A stretch of DNA of 11,576 nucleotides from Chitinophagales bacterium (GTDB lineage Bacteria > Bacteroidota > Bacteroidia > Chitinophagales > UBA2359), in contig JAHDDA010000057.1 of the NCBI GenBank assembly GCA_020629595.1, positions 1 through 11,576 on the forward strand, in the 5' to 3' direction. A model generated the notes under the pieces. That model did not search any database, was not told the DNA's origin, and saw only the letters and a program-made list of their open reading frames with translations. This document shows, in pieces, positions 1 to 6,816 of the stretch (its first letter is position 1; every line of letters begins with the position of its first letter). Both the position numbers and the translations under genes were made by a program.

Positions 1-1302
1 CCTTTATTATTTGGAAGTGCTAAACTTAACTTAGGAATTACCGATTTATTGAATGAAACAACTTCATTATTCACACAAAAAAAACAGATAGAAAGTGGGT
101 TTTCTGCTAAAGTGTTTAAAATTGAATTTGATAATAAATACGGCAGATTAGCTTATGTGAAATTATATGCTGGTAGCTTGAAAAGTAAAGATGTTGTTTG
201 GTCAAATGAATTGCAAAAAGAAATTAAAGTTAATCAAATTTACAAGCGAGAATTAGGCAATTTAAAACAGTTAAGCGAGCTTTCAACCCACGAAATTGGA
301 TTAATTACCACCAATGAGTTGATTATGGTTGGCGATGTTTTAGGAGAAAATAATTTTAATAAGGAATTTAAAAAAATAAGCAAAGCTGTTTTAAGTGTTC
401 AGGCTGTTGCCGAAGAAGAAAAAGATTACCAAAAATTAGGAGAAGCCTTAGAAATTTTGAATATTGAAGACCCGCAATTGGCGTTTCAGTGGTATAAAAA
501 TTTACGTGAGTTTCACTTAAAAATATTAGGACCAATTCAAACTGAAGTCTTAAAAGATACTTTACAAAATAGATTTGATATATCGGCTAATTTCTTATCA
601 CCAAAAATTATTTACAAAGAAACTCCTGCAAAAAGTGCCGAAGGTTTTGTGCGTTATTGGATGCCAAAACCTTGTTGGGCAATTATGACATTTTTGGTAG
701 AACCCGCACCTTTGGGAAGTGGCGTTACATTTACTTCTAAAGTTAGAACCAGTGATATTAGTACAAAATACCAAAACGAAGTAAAATTATCAATACCATT
801 TTCTTTAAAACAAGGTGTAAAAGGCTGGGAAGTTACTGATGTAAATATTACTTTACTTTCGGGCGAAGAACACCAAATGCATTCTAATCCTGGTGATTTT
901 TTATTGGCAACACCAATGGGAATTATGCGTGCTTTAGAAAATGCCGATACTGATTTATTAGAACCAATGTATGCTTTTCAGATAAAGGCAAACCAAACGT
1001 ATTTAGGGACAATTTCTAGCGATTTGAACCAAATGAATGCACAAATTAATGCACCCACTTTCGATGGTGTTTTTTTTACAATAACGGGTAGAGTTTCGGT
1101 AGAAAAAGCAATGAATTATGGTATTAAATTTAATGCAAGCACTTCTGGAAAAGGCAGATTAAAACTGACTTTAGATGGTTACCAAAAAACAACCCTTTCA
1201 CCTGAGAAAATTAAGCCATACAAAGGCGTTTCGCCCTTAGATGAAGCACAATGGATTTTACACAATAGAGGTGCTTTTAAAGCCGATGAACGTTTACGAT
1301 GA
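1..1302 (+). CDS. TetM/TetO-like ribosomal protection GTPase (EF-G superfamily), 5' truncated by window edge
   Basis: The reading frame is open from base 1 with no start, so 433 residues of a protein that in the TetM family is about 640 long are visible. It enters at the end of the G domain: GSAK at codons 5-8 is the G5 guanine-binding motif, so G1-G4 lie outside the window. Domain II follows (FKIEFD, RLAYVKLYAG), then domain III (LGPIQTEVL), domain IV (KPCWAIM, PLGSG, GWEVTDV) and a domain V-like C-terminus with TDLLEP. These landmarks match Tet(M)/Tet(O), which bind the ribosome like EF-G and expel tetracycline from the decoding site. The domain IV tip (862-900) reads HQMHS where Tet(M) has YSPVS, so drug resistance is not assured; a different ribosome-rescue or EF-G-like role is possible. 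Family assignment is confident, function less so. A TTG at 49 is internal and is not the start. It converges with the small gene on the other strand. Confidence 0.85.
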   Translation, partial: PLLFGSAKLNLGITDLLNETTSLFTQKKQIESGFSAKVFKIEFDNKYGRLAYVKLYAGSLKSKDVVWSNELQKEIKVNQIYKRELGNLKQLSELSTHEIGLITTNELIMVGDVLGENNFNKEFKKISKAVLSVQAVAEEEKDYQKLGEALEILNIEDPQLAFQWYKNLREFHLKILGPIQTEVLKDTLQNRFDISANFLSPKIIYKETPAKSAEGFVRYWMPKPCWAIMTFLVEPAPLGSGVTFTSKVRTSDISTKYQNEVKLSIPFSLKQGVKGWEVTDVNITLLSGEEHQMHSNPGDFLLATPMGIMRALENADTDLLEPMYAFQIKANQTYLGTISSDLNQMNAQINAPTFDGVFFTITGRVSVEKAMNYGIKFNASTSGKGRLKLTLDGYQKTTLSPEKIKPYKGVSPLDEAQWILHNRGAFKADERLR

Positions 1303-1329
1303 ATTAAACTTTATTTGTGCAAGATATAT

Positions 1330-1599
1330 TTATAATAGGAAACTTTTACCTAAATCATAGAAATACCAAAGGATAAAAAATGCCAAAATTAAAGAAATAG
1401 ACAACCTGATATTTTCTTTTTTGCGAATTTGTTGCCTAATAAGTGATTTTTCTTCCTTAGTGAGTTGCTTAATAGGTGTTTTTGTTGTGCTTTGCTCTAA
1501 ATTGTTATAGCTTTTGTTGCTTTTAAAGTAAACACCACTACCATTTAGCATTTTAAGGTTAGATGTTGAACTGTGATAACCCATATCAATAAAACCCAT
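1330..1599 (-). CDS. small single-pass membrane protein, unknown function
   Basis: I do not recognise a characterised family. The 89-residue product starts MGFIDMGYH and has a polar, Ser/Asn/Lys-rich first half. A strongly basic, helix-prone segment at residues 47-65 (many Lys, Arg and Glu) comes next, followed by one hydrophobic stretch at about 66-83 ending six residues from the C-terminus. This looks like a C-terminally anchored protein with its bulk in the cytoplasm, held by positive-inside charge. Small proteins with a similar MGF start and a late membrane segment occur in Bacteroidota, from memory. ATG at 1599 is chosen; a second in-frame ATG lies five codons in. There is no Shine-Dalgarno-like sequence, as usual here. 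It lies 95 bp after pth on the same strand and could be co-transcribed; no clear promoter or terminator separates them. The opposing TetM-like gene ends 27 bp away. Confidence 0.6.
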   Translation of the reverse strand: MGFIDMGYHSSTSNLKMLNGSGVYFKSNKSYNNLEQSTTKTPIKQLTKEEKSLIRQQIRKKENIRLSISLILAFFILWYFYDLGKSFLL

Positions 1600-1694
1600 T
1601 TTCTATGAAAATCGTTCCCAATTTTCGGAAATAAGGTAATCAAAATATTGAATGTAGTTCTTAATTATCTATATCTAATTTACAAATTCTAAAT

Positions 1695-2351
1695 TCAACT
1701 AGTTCCATTAAATTGGCTCATTGTATGCGAAGCACCAATAGTACAAAAAGCCTCGCACATATTGGTAGCTTTATCAATCAAAAATGGTAATTCTTCGTTT
1801 TCTCTCTTATTCCATTCGCCCAAAACAAAATTTACTTGCTTCCCTTTAGAAAAATTATTACCAATACCAAATTTTATACGGCTATACTTAGAACTCTGTA
1901 AAACAGTTTCAATATTTTTCAAACCATTATGCCCACCAGCACTTCCCTTAGTTCGTAAACGAAGCATACCAAAATCAAGCGATAAATCATCAACAACAAC
2001 TAAGATATTTTCAGGCTTAATTTTTAATTTATCCATCCATAATTTTACCGCCTTACCACTTAAATTCATATAAGTAGTTGGTTTTATTAAGTAAAAGTTT
2101 CGGCTTTTAAACTTAAATTTCGACATAAAAGCCAAACGATCCAATTCCCATTTTGCATTATGCTTTTTTGCCAATTCATCTACAACATCAAAACCAATAT
2201 TATGCCTTGTGTTTTCGTATTTTTCCCCAATATTTCCTAAGCCTATAATTAAAAAGTTCACTTCTTCTTCTATGTTTTTATTTTCTGAATTATTCTCAAT
2301 CTGACCTTCTTCTGATTTTTTGAATAACAAATTTTTAAGATAATGAAACAT
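1695..2351 (-). CDS. pth: peptidyl-tRNA hydrolase (Pth)
   Basis: This enzyme cleaves the ester bond of peptidyl-tRNAs that fall off the ribosome, recycling tRNA in the cytoplasm. The family core is complete. GLGNIG at 37-42 carries Asn40, and TRHNIGF at 48-54 carries the catalytic His50. TTYMNLSGKAV at 92-102 holds Met95/Asn96. VVDDL at 119-123 holds Asp121, matching E. coli Asp93, and GGHNGLK at 139-145 holds Asn142. One departure is Ile41 where GNPG is usual. The 218-residue protein exceeds the usual 185-195 because of about 30 charged, Asn/Glu-rich N-terminal residues. A GTG at 2261-2259 (codon 31) would give a standard-length enzyme, so the ATG at 2351 is likely but not certain; comparable N-terminal extensions occur in flavobacterial Pth, from memory. 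A consensus -7 box lies only four bases before the ATG. It is divergent from rpsA. Confidence 0.95.
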   Translation of the reverse strand: MFHYLKNLLFKKSEEGQIENNSENKNIEEEVNFLIIGLGNIGEKYENTRHNIGFDVVDELAKKHNAKWELDRLAFMSKFKFKSRNFYLIKPTTYMNLSGKAVKLWMDKLKIKPENILVVVDDLSLDFGMLRLRTKGSAGGHNGLKNIETVLQSSKYSRIKFGIGNNFSKGKQVNFVLGEWNKRENEELPFLIDKATNMCEAFCTIGASHTMSQFNGTS

Positions 2352-2363
2352 TTTGCAAAGATA
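2349..2363 (-). promoter_or_regulatory. pth promoter -7 box abutting the ATG
   Basis: Read leftward, 2363-2356 is TATCTTTG, an exact match to the Bacteroidota TAnnTTTG element, followed by CAAA and then the pth ATG (2351-2349). Transcription would begin at or within a few bases of the start codon, giving a leaderless or nearly leaderless mRNA. I see no good -33 TTTG at the expected distance; GTTC is the nearest there. If pth instead starts at the GTG at 2261, the leader would be about 85 nt. Confidence 0.6.
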
Positions 2364-2409
2364 AGCTGTGAATTGAGAATTAAGAACTCACTGACAACTG
2401 ATAATGTTG

Positions 2410-2417
2410 TATCTTTG
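2410..2417 (+). promoter_or_regulatory. rpsA promoter -7 box (TATCTTTG)
   Basis: This is an exact TAnnTTTG match, and with the following CA it forms the same 10-mer, TATCTTTGCA, as the pth promoter on the other strand. It would place the transcript start near 2422-2425 and give a 5' leader of roughly 65 nt before the rpsA start. No convincing -33 TTTG is present. The two -7 boxes face away from each other with 46 bp between them. Confidence 0.6.
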
Positions 2418-2488
2418 CAGACTTTTTAATATTATTTGTTAACCCGAAATTGGATATTTTATGTAACATTATCTAGTTTCACAAAATT
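2418..2488 (+). promoter_or_regulatory. rpsA 5' leader containing an ATG-TAA minimal uORF
   Basis: Between the -7 box and the TTG start there is one ATG, at 2461, followed directly by TAA. There is no Shine-Dalgarno-like run, and the bases before the start (CACAAAATT) are A/T-rich and probably unpaired. I see no strong hairpin. S1 controls its own translation in E. coli through an SD-less leader, so autoregulation here is a reasonable guess, not something the sequence proves. Confidence 0.3.
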
Positions 2489-4384
2489 TTGGTTTTGACT
2501 GAAGAAGAAAAAAACCTAAATTCTACTGAAAACGAAGCAGTAGAAAATCAAGTTGAAAACTCAACCGCTGAAGAAAAAATTATTGAAGCTGTAGATGAAA
2601 CAGCTTTAACCCCTCATGATGAATTTGATTGGGAAGCAGGTAACAACCTTGCACCTCCTTACAGCCAAGAAGAATTCGGACGTATGGAAGAAGTTTATGG
2701 TGGTACATTTAAAACCATAAACGATCACGAAATAATTTCGGCTCAAATAGCTTCACTTACAAAATCAGACGTAGTCTTAAACATTGGTTTTAAATCAGAC
2801 GGTTTAATTGCACGTACTGAATTTCGTGATATGCCAGACATTAAAGCTGGAGATGTTGTAGAAGTTTATGTTGAAAGCAAAGAAGACAAAGACGGACAGT
2901 TAATTTTATCACGCCGTAAAGCGAAATTAGTTCGTGCGTGGGAAACAATTGTTGATTCTTACGAAAACGAAAAAGTTGTAAAAGGAAACGTTGTTAGTAA
3001 AACTAAAGGTGGTTTAATTGTGAACGTAAACGGTTTAGAAACATTCTTACCAGGTTCTCAAATTGATGTTCGTCCAATTACCGATTACGATGCGTATGTT
3101 GGAAAATCAATGGAGTTCAAAGTTGTTAAAATTAACGAAGCAATTAAAAATGCCGTTGTATCGCACAAAGCACTTATTGAAAGCGATTTAGAAGAACAAC
3201 GTCAGCAAATTATTTCTCAATTAGAGAAAGGTCAGGTATTAGAAGGGGTAATTAAAAATATTACAGACTTCGGAGCATTTATTGACTTAGGTGGTGTAGA
3301 TGGTTTATTATACATTACCGATATTTCTTGGGGACGTGTAAACCACCCAAGCGATGTTTTAGAAAACGGACAATCAATAAATGTTGTAGTATTAGACTTT
3401 GATGACAACAAAAAACGTATCTCTTTAGGTTTAAAACAATTACAACCACACCCATGGGAGGTGTTAGCTGAAGATATTGTTGAAGGTTCAACAGTAAAAG
3501 GTAAAATTGTTAATATCGAAGATTACGGTGCTTTCTTAGAAATTCAACCAGGAGTTGAAGGTTTGGTACACGTTTCTGAGGTATCTTGGTCGAACCAACC
3601 AATTAACTCACGTGAATACTTCAAGTTGGGACAAGAGTACGAAGCAAAAGTTGTAACAATTGATCGTGAAGAACGCAAAATGTCGTTATCAGTTAAGCAA
3701 TTATCAGAAGATCCTTGGTCGAATATTGCTGAAACATTCCCAGTAGAAAGTCGCCACACAGGAAAAGTACAGAATGTAACTCCTTATGGCGTATTTGTAG
3801 AATTACAAGATGGTATTGGTGGAATGGTACACATTTCTGATTTATCATGGACTAAGCGTTACGCACACCCATCTGAATACACTCGTCCAGGCGAAGATTT
3901 AGAAATTGTAGTATTAGAAATTGATGCAGAAAACCGTAAACTTACATTAGGACACAAGCAAATTGAAGAAGATCCATGGGATACGTTCGAGTCGATTTTC
4001 CCAATTGGTGCCGTACACGAAGGTACTGTTGTGAAAAAAGATGATAAAGGAGCTGTTGTTCAATTACCTTATGGTGTTGAAGCTTACTGTTTCAATAAGC
4101 AATTAAAGAAAGTTGATGGCAATAGTGTAGCCTTAGATGAAGCTATTGAATTTATGGTAACTGAATTCAGTAGAGATGATAAACGTATTATTGTATCTCA
4201 TGCCGAAATTGAAAGAAAAGCTAATGGCGAAAGTAAAATTGGGCTGGAAAGTAACAATAAGAAAAAAGGAGGCAAAAAACGTTCAGAATACGTATCTAAA
4301 GGATCAAATGATAAGTCAACATTAGGAGACTTAGATGTTTTAGCCGAATTAAAGCGTAAAATGCAAGAAGGAGATAAGAAATAA
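2489..4384 (+). CDS. rpsA: 30S ribosomal protein S1
   Basis: S1 binds mRNA and helps the 30S subunit engage structured or weak initiation sites. Six S1 (OB-fold) domains can be followed at about residues 80-144, 163-228, 247-317, 332-404, 419-491 and 506-573. Domains 3-5 are the most canonical, with ITDFGAFIDL (258-267), IEDYGAFLEI (343-352) and VTPYGVFVEL (430-439), and the linkers repeat a KQL/KQI...DPW signature. An acidic N-terminal tail of about 60 residues and a Lys-rich C-terminal tail (590-631) are typical of Bacteroidota S1. The frame is closed by TAG at 2474-2476 and contains no ATG before codon 66, so translation must start at TTG 2489 or TTG 2495. The latter gives MTEEEKN, a plausible S1 start. 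Codon use is ordinary and the frame is intact. Confidence 0.96.
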   Translation: MVLTEEEKNLNSTENEAVENQVENSTAEEKIIEAVDETALTPHDEFDWEAGNNLAPPYSQEEFGRMEEVYGGTFKTINDHEIISAQIASLTKSDVVLNIGFKSDGLIARTEFRDMPDIKAGDVVEVYVESKEDKDGQLILSRRKAKLVRAWETIVDSYENEKVVKGNVVSKTKGGLIVNVNGLETFLPGSQIDVRPITDYDAYVGKSMEFKVVKINEAIKNAVVSHKALIESDLEEQRQQIISQLEKGQVLEGVIKNITDFGAFIDLGGVDGLLYITDISWGRVNHPSDVLENGQSINVVVLDFDDNKKRISLGLKQLQPHPWEVLAEDIVEGSTVKGKIVNIEDYGAFLEIQPGVEGLVHVSEVSWSNQPINSREYFKLGQEYEAKVVTIDREERKMSLSVKQLSEDPWSNIAETFPVESRHTGKVQNVTPYGVFVELQDGIGGMVHISDLSWTKRYAHPSEYTRPGEDLEIVVLEIDAENRKLTLGHKQIEEDPWDTFESIFPIGAVHEGTVVKKDDKGAVVQLPYGVEAYCFNKQLKKVDGNSVALDEAIEFMVTEFSRDDKRIIVSHAEIERKANGESKIGLESNNKKKGGKKRSEYVSKGSNDKSTLGDLDVLAELKRKMQEGDKK

Positions 4385-4420
4385 GCTCATTTCTTTATAT
4401 TTTACAGCATAATTTAAAAT

Positions 4421-4455
4421 AAAGCCTCTAAGTTGGAACTACTTAGGGGCTTTTT
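4421..4455 (+). terminator. rho-independent terminator after rpsA
   Basis: Left arm AAAGCCTCTAAGT (4421-4433) pairs over 13 bp with ACTTAGGGGCTTT (4441-4453), with a single T-G wobble. It encloses a 7-nt loop and continues into TTTTT (4451-4455). It lies 37 bases after the rpsA stop. An A-rich run before the left arm gives weaker activity on the other strand, where no gene needs it. Confidence 0.92.
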
Positions 4456-4547
4456 ACATTTAAAATAAAAACAACTTAGCCATAATATGGTTTTAAAACC
4501 TATTAGAGCTAGATATAAACAAGCAACCTTGAACTTTAGGAATGTTT

Positions 4548-4577
4548 TTTGCGTAAAAATATTACATTTATTTTTTG
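4548..4577 (+). promoter_or_regulatory. possible promoter for the coiled-coil protein gene
   Basis: TTTG at 4548-4551 could be a -33 element. TA-TTT-TTTG at 4569-4577 resembles the -7 element TAnnTTTG but has one extra base in its spacer. The pair is separated by 17 bp and would give a leader of about 45 nt before the ATG at 4630. Because rpsA is closed by a strong terminator, the next gene needs its own promoter, which supports looking here. T-rich sequence makes chance matches likely. Confidence 0.3.
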
Positions 4578-4629
4578 AACTAGTGTTCCAATTTTAATTG
4601 AGAACCGTAACGAATTAATTTATAAGCTG

Positions 4630-6507
4630 ATGAAAAAGCAGATCGTCCTTTGGGGCAAAAATGAACAAGAAGAGGATATTTTAATCACTCTTCGATTACG
4701 AATAGAAGACAAAAAAGTAGATTTGTGGACATTTAAGAAAGCCAATTTACAAGAAGATTTTGTAGAAAAAATGTTTGAAGACTGGGCAAGTATCGATCCA
4801 AAAGATTTTCCCCAACCGTTTGAACATACCGAAAGAGACGTGTCTAACTCTGATCTTTTACCAGAAACTATCAAAACTACACAAACAGACTTAATCATTC
4901 GTGCTGAAAAAGAATGGTATTTCCAAATGTTGGCTTACCAAGTATTTGAACAATTGAAAGCCGATATTTCAGCATTTTCAGAGCAAGTAAAAGGCTTACA
5001 AGAACACAGTAAACCATATTGGGATGAAGCCGTTGCCTTTAGTAATAAAATTAAAGATCACGCAATGTCTCGTACCTTGTATCGTCCGCAAATTACAGAG
5101 CTTCGAAAAATCTTAGATGAAAGTTTTGAAAGACTAAAGGAACTAATGTCATCTGATAAGGCTGATTTTGAAAAAGAAGCCAATGAAAATTACGAAGCAG
5201 TTGTAAATAAATTGGGCGAGTTTAAAACCCGAATTGAAAACAACGAAAACTTCAAAGAAATTTTTGACCAGTTAAAAGGTTACCAAAAAGACTTGAAAGA
5301 GGTAAAACTTAAAATGGGGCAACGCAAAGATATTTGGGGTAAGCTAAATGAAGTTTTTAACTTAGTAAAATCTAAAAGAAGTAACCAAAATTCAGGAAGA
5401 ATAGAAGGGCGTATTGCAGGTTTAAAAAAGGCTATTGATCGTATGGATAGATCGGTAAGTAGAGATAAAAAAGACCTTGAATACCATAAAAAACAAGTAG
5501 AAAAAGCAGGTTCTCGAATGGAGGTGCAATTGCGTGAAGCTAAAATGCAACTTTTGGAGACTACCGTAGCATCTAAGCAAGAAAAACTAGATGATATGAA
5601 TAAAACTTTGCTTGATTTAGAAGCAAAGTTAGCAAAAGCACAAGAAGAACAAGCAAAAGCTGCCGAAAAAGCTAAGCAAGAAGCCGAAACTAAAAAAGTA
5701 GTTGCTGAAAAAGCAGAACAGAAAGAAAAGCCAGTAAATGAAATTGCTGCTTCAGCCGAGGAAAAAGCCAATGATTTAGTAGCTGAAAATACAGAAAAAG
5801 CTAAGGAGGCATTAGAAGAAACAGCAGAAATAATTAAAACTTCTGCATCTGAAAAAACAGATAAAATTTTAGATAAAGCCGAAAAGGTAACTAATAAAGT
5901 AGAAGCTTCTGTTGATGAAAAAACAGCAAAAATTGAAGAAATGATTGCTAAAAGTGAGGTGGAAACAGATGCGAATGTTGAAGGAAATGACGATGTGCTT
6001 GAACCTGCTATTGAATGTGTAGAAAATCAATTAGATAATATTGATATTAAAGTTGATGAAGTAGTTGCAAGCGAAGAAGATATTAAATCGGAAGGTGAAA
6101 GCACTTTAGATAGCATTAGTAAAAAAGCTGAAGAAACCGCTTCAAGTTTAAAAAATACGCTTGAGGAAAAAACGGGTTTAGATATTGATTCAATGGCTGA
6201 AAAAGGAAGTGAAACCTTAAATTCAGCAACTGAAAAAGTAACAGAAATAGCTAGTGATTTAAAAGATACTTTTGAAGAAAAAACAGGAGTAGATTTGAAT
6301 AATATGGCTGAAAAAGGCGAAGACCTTTTAGAAGATGTTGCTGATAAAGTTTCTGGTTTTTTTGGTGCATTAAAAGATAAAGCCAACGAGGCATTTGATT
6401 CTGCACATGAATTTGTGGCAGATAAAGCTGCAGAAGCAGAAAAAAACGCTGAAGAAACTGCTGAAAAAAATGATGCCTCAAATGAAGAAGATAAAAAAGA
6501 TGCTTAA
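4630..6507 (+). CDS. Ala/Glu/Lys-rich coiled-coil protein, unknown function, possible distant DUF349-like helices
   Basis: I cannot name this 625-residue protein. It has no signal peptide or membrane segment, so it is probably cytoplasmic. Residues 1-100 look globular (LWGKNEQEEDILITLRLR, DLWTFKK). Residues 100-340 are helical and charged; IWGKLNEVFNLVKSKR at 235-250 and LRKILDESFERLKEL at 158-172 faintly recall DUF349 helical repeats, which is inference only. A heptad-like coiled coil runs from about 260 to 365. Residues 365-625 are low-complexity Ala/Glu/Lys/Thr helices resembling LEA or apolipoprotein-like amphipathic segments. They include a 37-residue duplication in which EEKTG recurs at 512 and 549, each copy followed by MAEKG. 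The protein is very acidic, with one Cys (463). ATG at 4630 follows in-frame stops and has no SD. It stands alone between two terminator-like structures. Confidence 0.75.
   Translation: MKKQIVLWGKNEQEEDILITLRLRIEDKKVDLWTFKKANLQEDFVEKMFEDWASIDPKDFPQPFEHTERDVSNSDLLPETIKTTQTDLIIRAEKEWYFQMLAYQVFEQLKADISAFSEQVKGLQEHSKPYWDEAVAFSNKIKDHAMSRTLYRPQITELRKILDESFERLKELMSSDKADFEKEANENYEAVVNKLGEFKTRIENNENFKEIFDQLKGYQKDLKEVKLKMGQRKDIWGKLNEVFNLVKSKRSNQNSGRIEGRIAGLKKAIDRMDRSVSRDKKDLEYHKKQVEKAGSRMEVQLREAKMQLLETTVASKQEKLDDMNKTLLDLEAKLAKAQEEQAKAAEKAKQEAETKKVVAEKAEQKEKPVNEIAASAEEKANDLVAENTEKAKEALEETAEIIKTSASEKTDKILDKAEKVTNKVEASVDEKTAKIEEMIAKSEVETDANVEGNDDVLEPAIECVENQLDNIDIKVDEVVASEEDIKSEGESTLDSISKKAEETASSLKNTLEEKTGLDIDSMAEKGSETLNSATEKVTEIASDLKDTFEEKTGVDLNNMAEKGEDLLEDVADKVSGFFGALKDKANEAFDSAHEFVADKAAEAEKNAEETAEKNDASNEEDKKDA
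6127..6351 (+). repeat. two diverged 111-bp in-frame tandem repeats (37 residues each)
   Basis: Inside the coiled-coil gene, residues 500-537 and 538-574 align with a 37-residue period. Shared landmarks are LK(N/D)T, EEKTG(L/V)D, the MAEKG pentapeptide, and closing EKV or DKV. The DNA copies differ at many positions, so the duplication is old and has been kept under protein-level selection. Hydrophobic spacing fits long amphipathic helices. Confidence 0.75.
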
Positions 6508-6521
6508 TCTTTTATAGCCTT

Positions 6522-6563
6522 AGTTAACTGCAATAATTACAACTCCAATTATTGCAGTTAACT
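6522..6563 (+). terminator. perfect 17-bp inverted repeat after the coiled-coil gene
   Basis: AGTTAACTGCAATAATT (6522-6538) and its exact reverse complement (6547-6563) enclose an 8-nt loop, ACAACTCC, starting 15 bases after the stop codon. Position and perfection point to a transcript end or an mRNA-stabilising hairpin. The tail, CTCTTATTAATT, is not a proper U run, so a protein-binding palindrome is an alternative. The loop and part of its flank (TAATTACAACTCCAA, 6534-6548) recur exactly at 6569-6583. Confidence 0.6.
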
Positions 6564-6583
6564 CTTATTAATTACAACTCCAA
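6534..6583 (+). repeat. 15-bp direct repeat overlapping the hairpin
   Basis: TAATTACAACTCCAA occurs at 6534-6548 and 6569-6583, a spacing of 35 bp. The first copy covers the loop of the inverted repeat and part of both arms. This suggests local duplication by slippage, or a rearranged short intergenic repeat element. No coding role is apparent. Confidence 0.7.
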
Positions 6584-6779
6584 AGGAAATTGCTTAAACT
6601 ACTTCAAAAAACAACTTCCAGCTACAATGCCTCTGTAGTAGAATTTTATTCTGTGTAACATTAACCAAAAGTAGAGTTCTCAATTTCCTCGTATTTTATC
6701 TCTTTCCTAACCTTAATTCAGACACTAGAGTAATAGTTCGAGAAAACATAAGGTTTAATATGCTTATTCTTTTCAAGTT

Positions 6780-6816
6780 AAATTGTTGTTTAAAATAAAA
6801 CAAAACAATTTTTTTT
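6780..6816 (+). terminator. weak A/T hairpin with T8 tail
   Basis: AAATTG (6780-6785) pairs with CAATTT (6806-6811), and GTTT (6788-6791) with AAAC (6798-6801). The inner and outer helices are joined by an uneven bulge, and a run of eight T (6809-6816) follows. The shape is terminator-like, but only two G-C pairs hold it and the whole area is A/T-rich, so chance is a serious alternative. It could back up the stronger hairpin at 6522-6563. Confidence 0.25.

Noticed and set aside
49..1302. TTG at 49 as the start of a 417-residue protein
   Set aside because: The frame is open to base 1, and codons 1-16 continue the homology to TetM-like proteins (GSAK, then LGITDLL), so the gene begins outside the window.
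1303..1329. Bidirectional terminator between the convergent genes
   Set aside because: The 27-bp gap shows no inverted repeat of useful length.
1762..2073. Open frame on the + strand inside pth
   Set aside because: It is a shadow of pth, which has all family motifs; the translated sequence has no recognisable features.
5280..6481. Several open frames on the - strand within the coiled-coil gene
   Set aside because: Their Ser/Phe/Ala-rich products are the complement of the Glu/Lys/Ala-rich coding strand; no independent start context or homology.
6622..6638. Small hairpin CTACA/TGTAG
   Set aside because: Five base pairs with no tail or neighbouring gene that needs it.
6585..6689. 9-bp inverted pair AGGAAATTG (from 6584) and CAATTTCCT (to 6689)
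   Set aside because: The arms are about 90 bp apart and A/T-rich; chance is sufficient.
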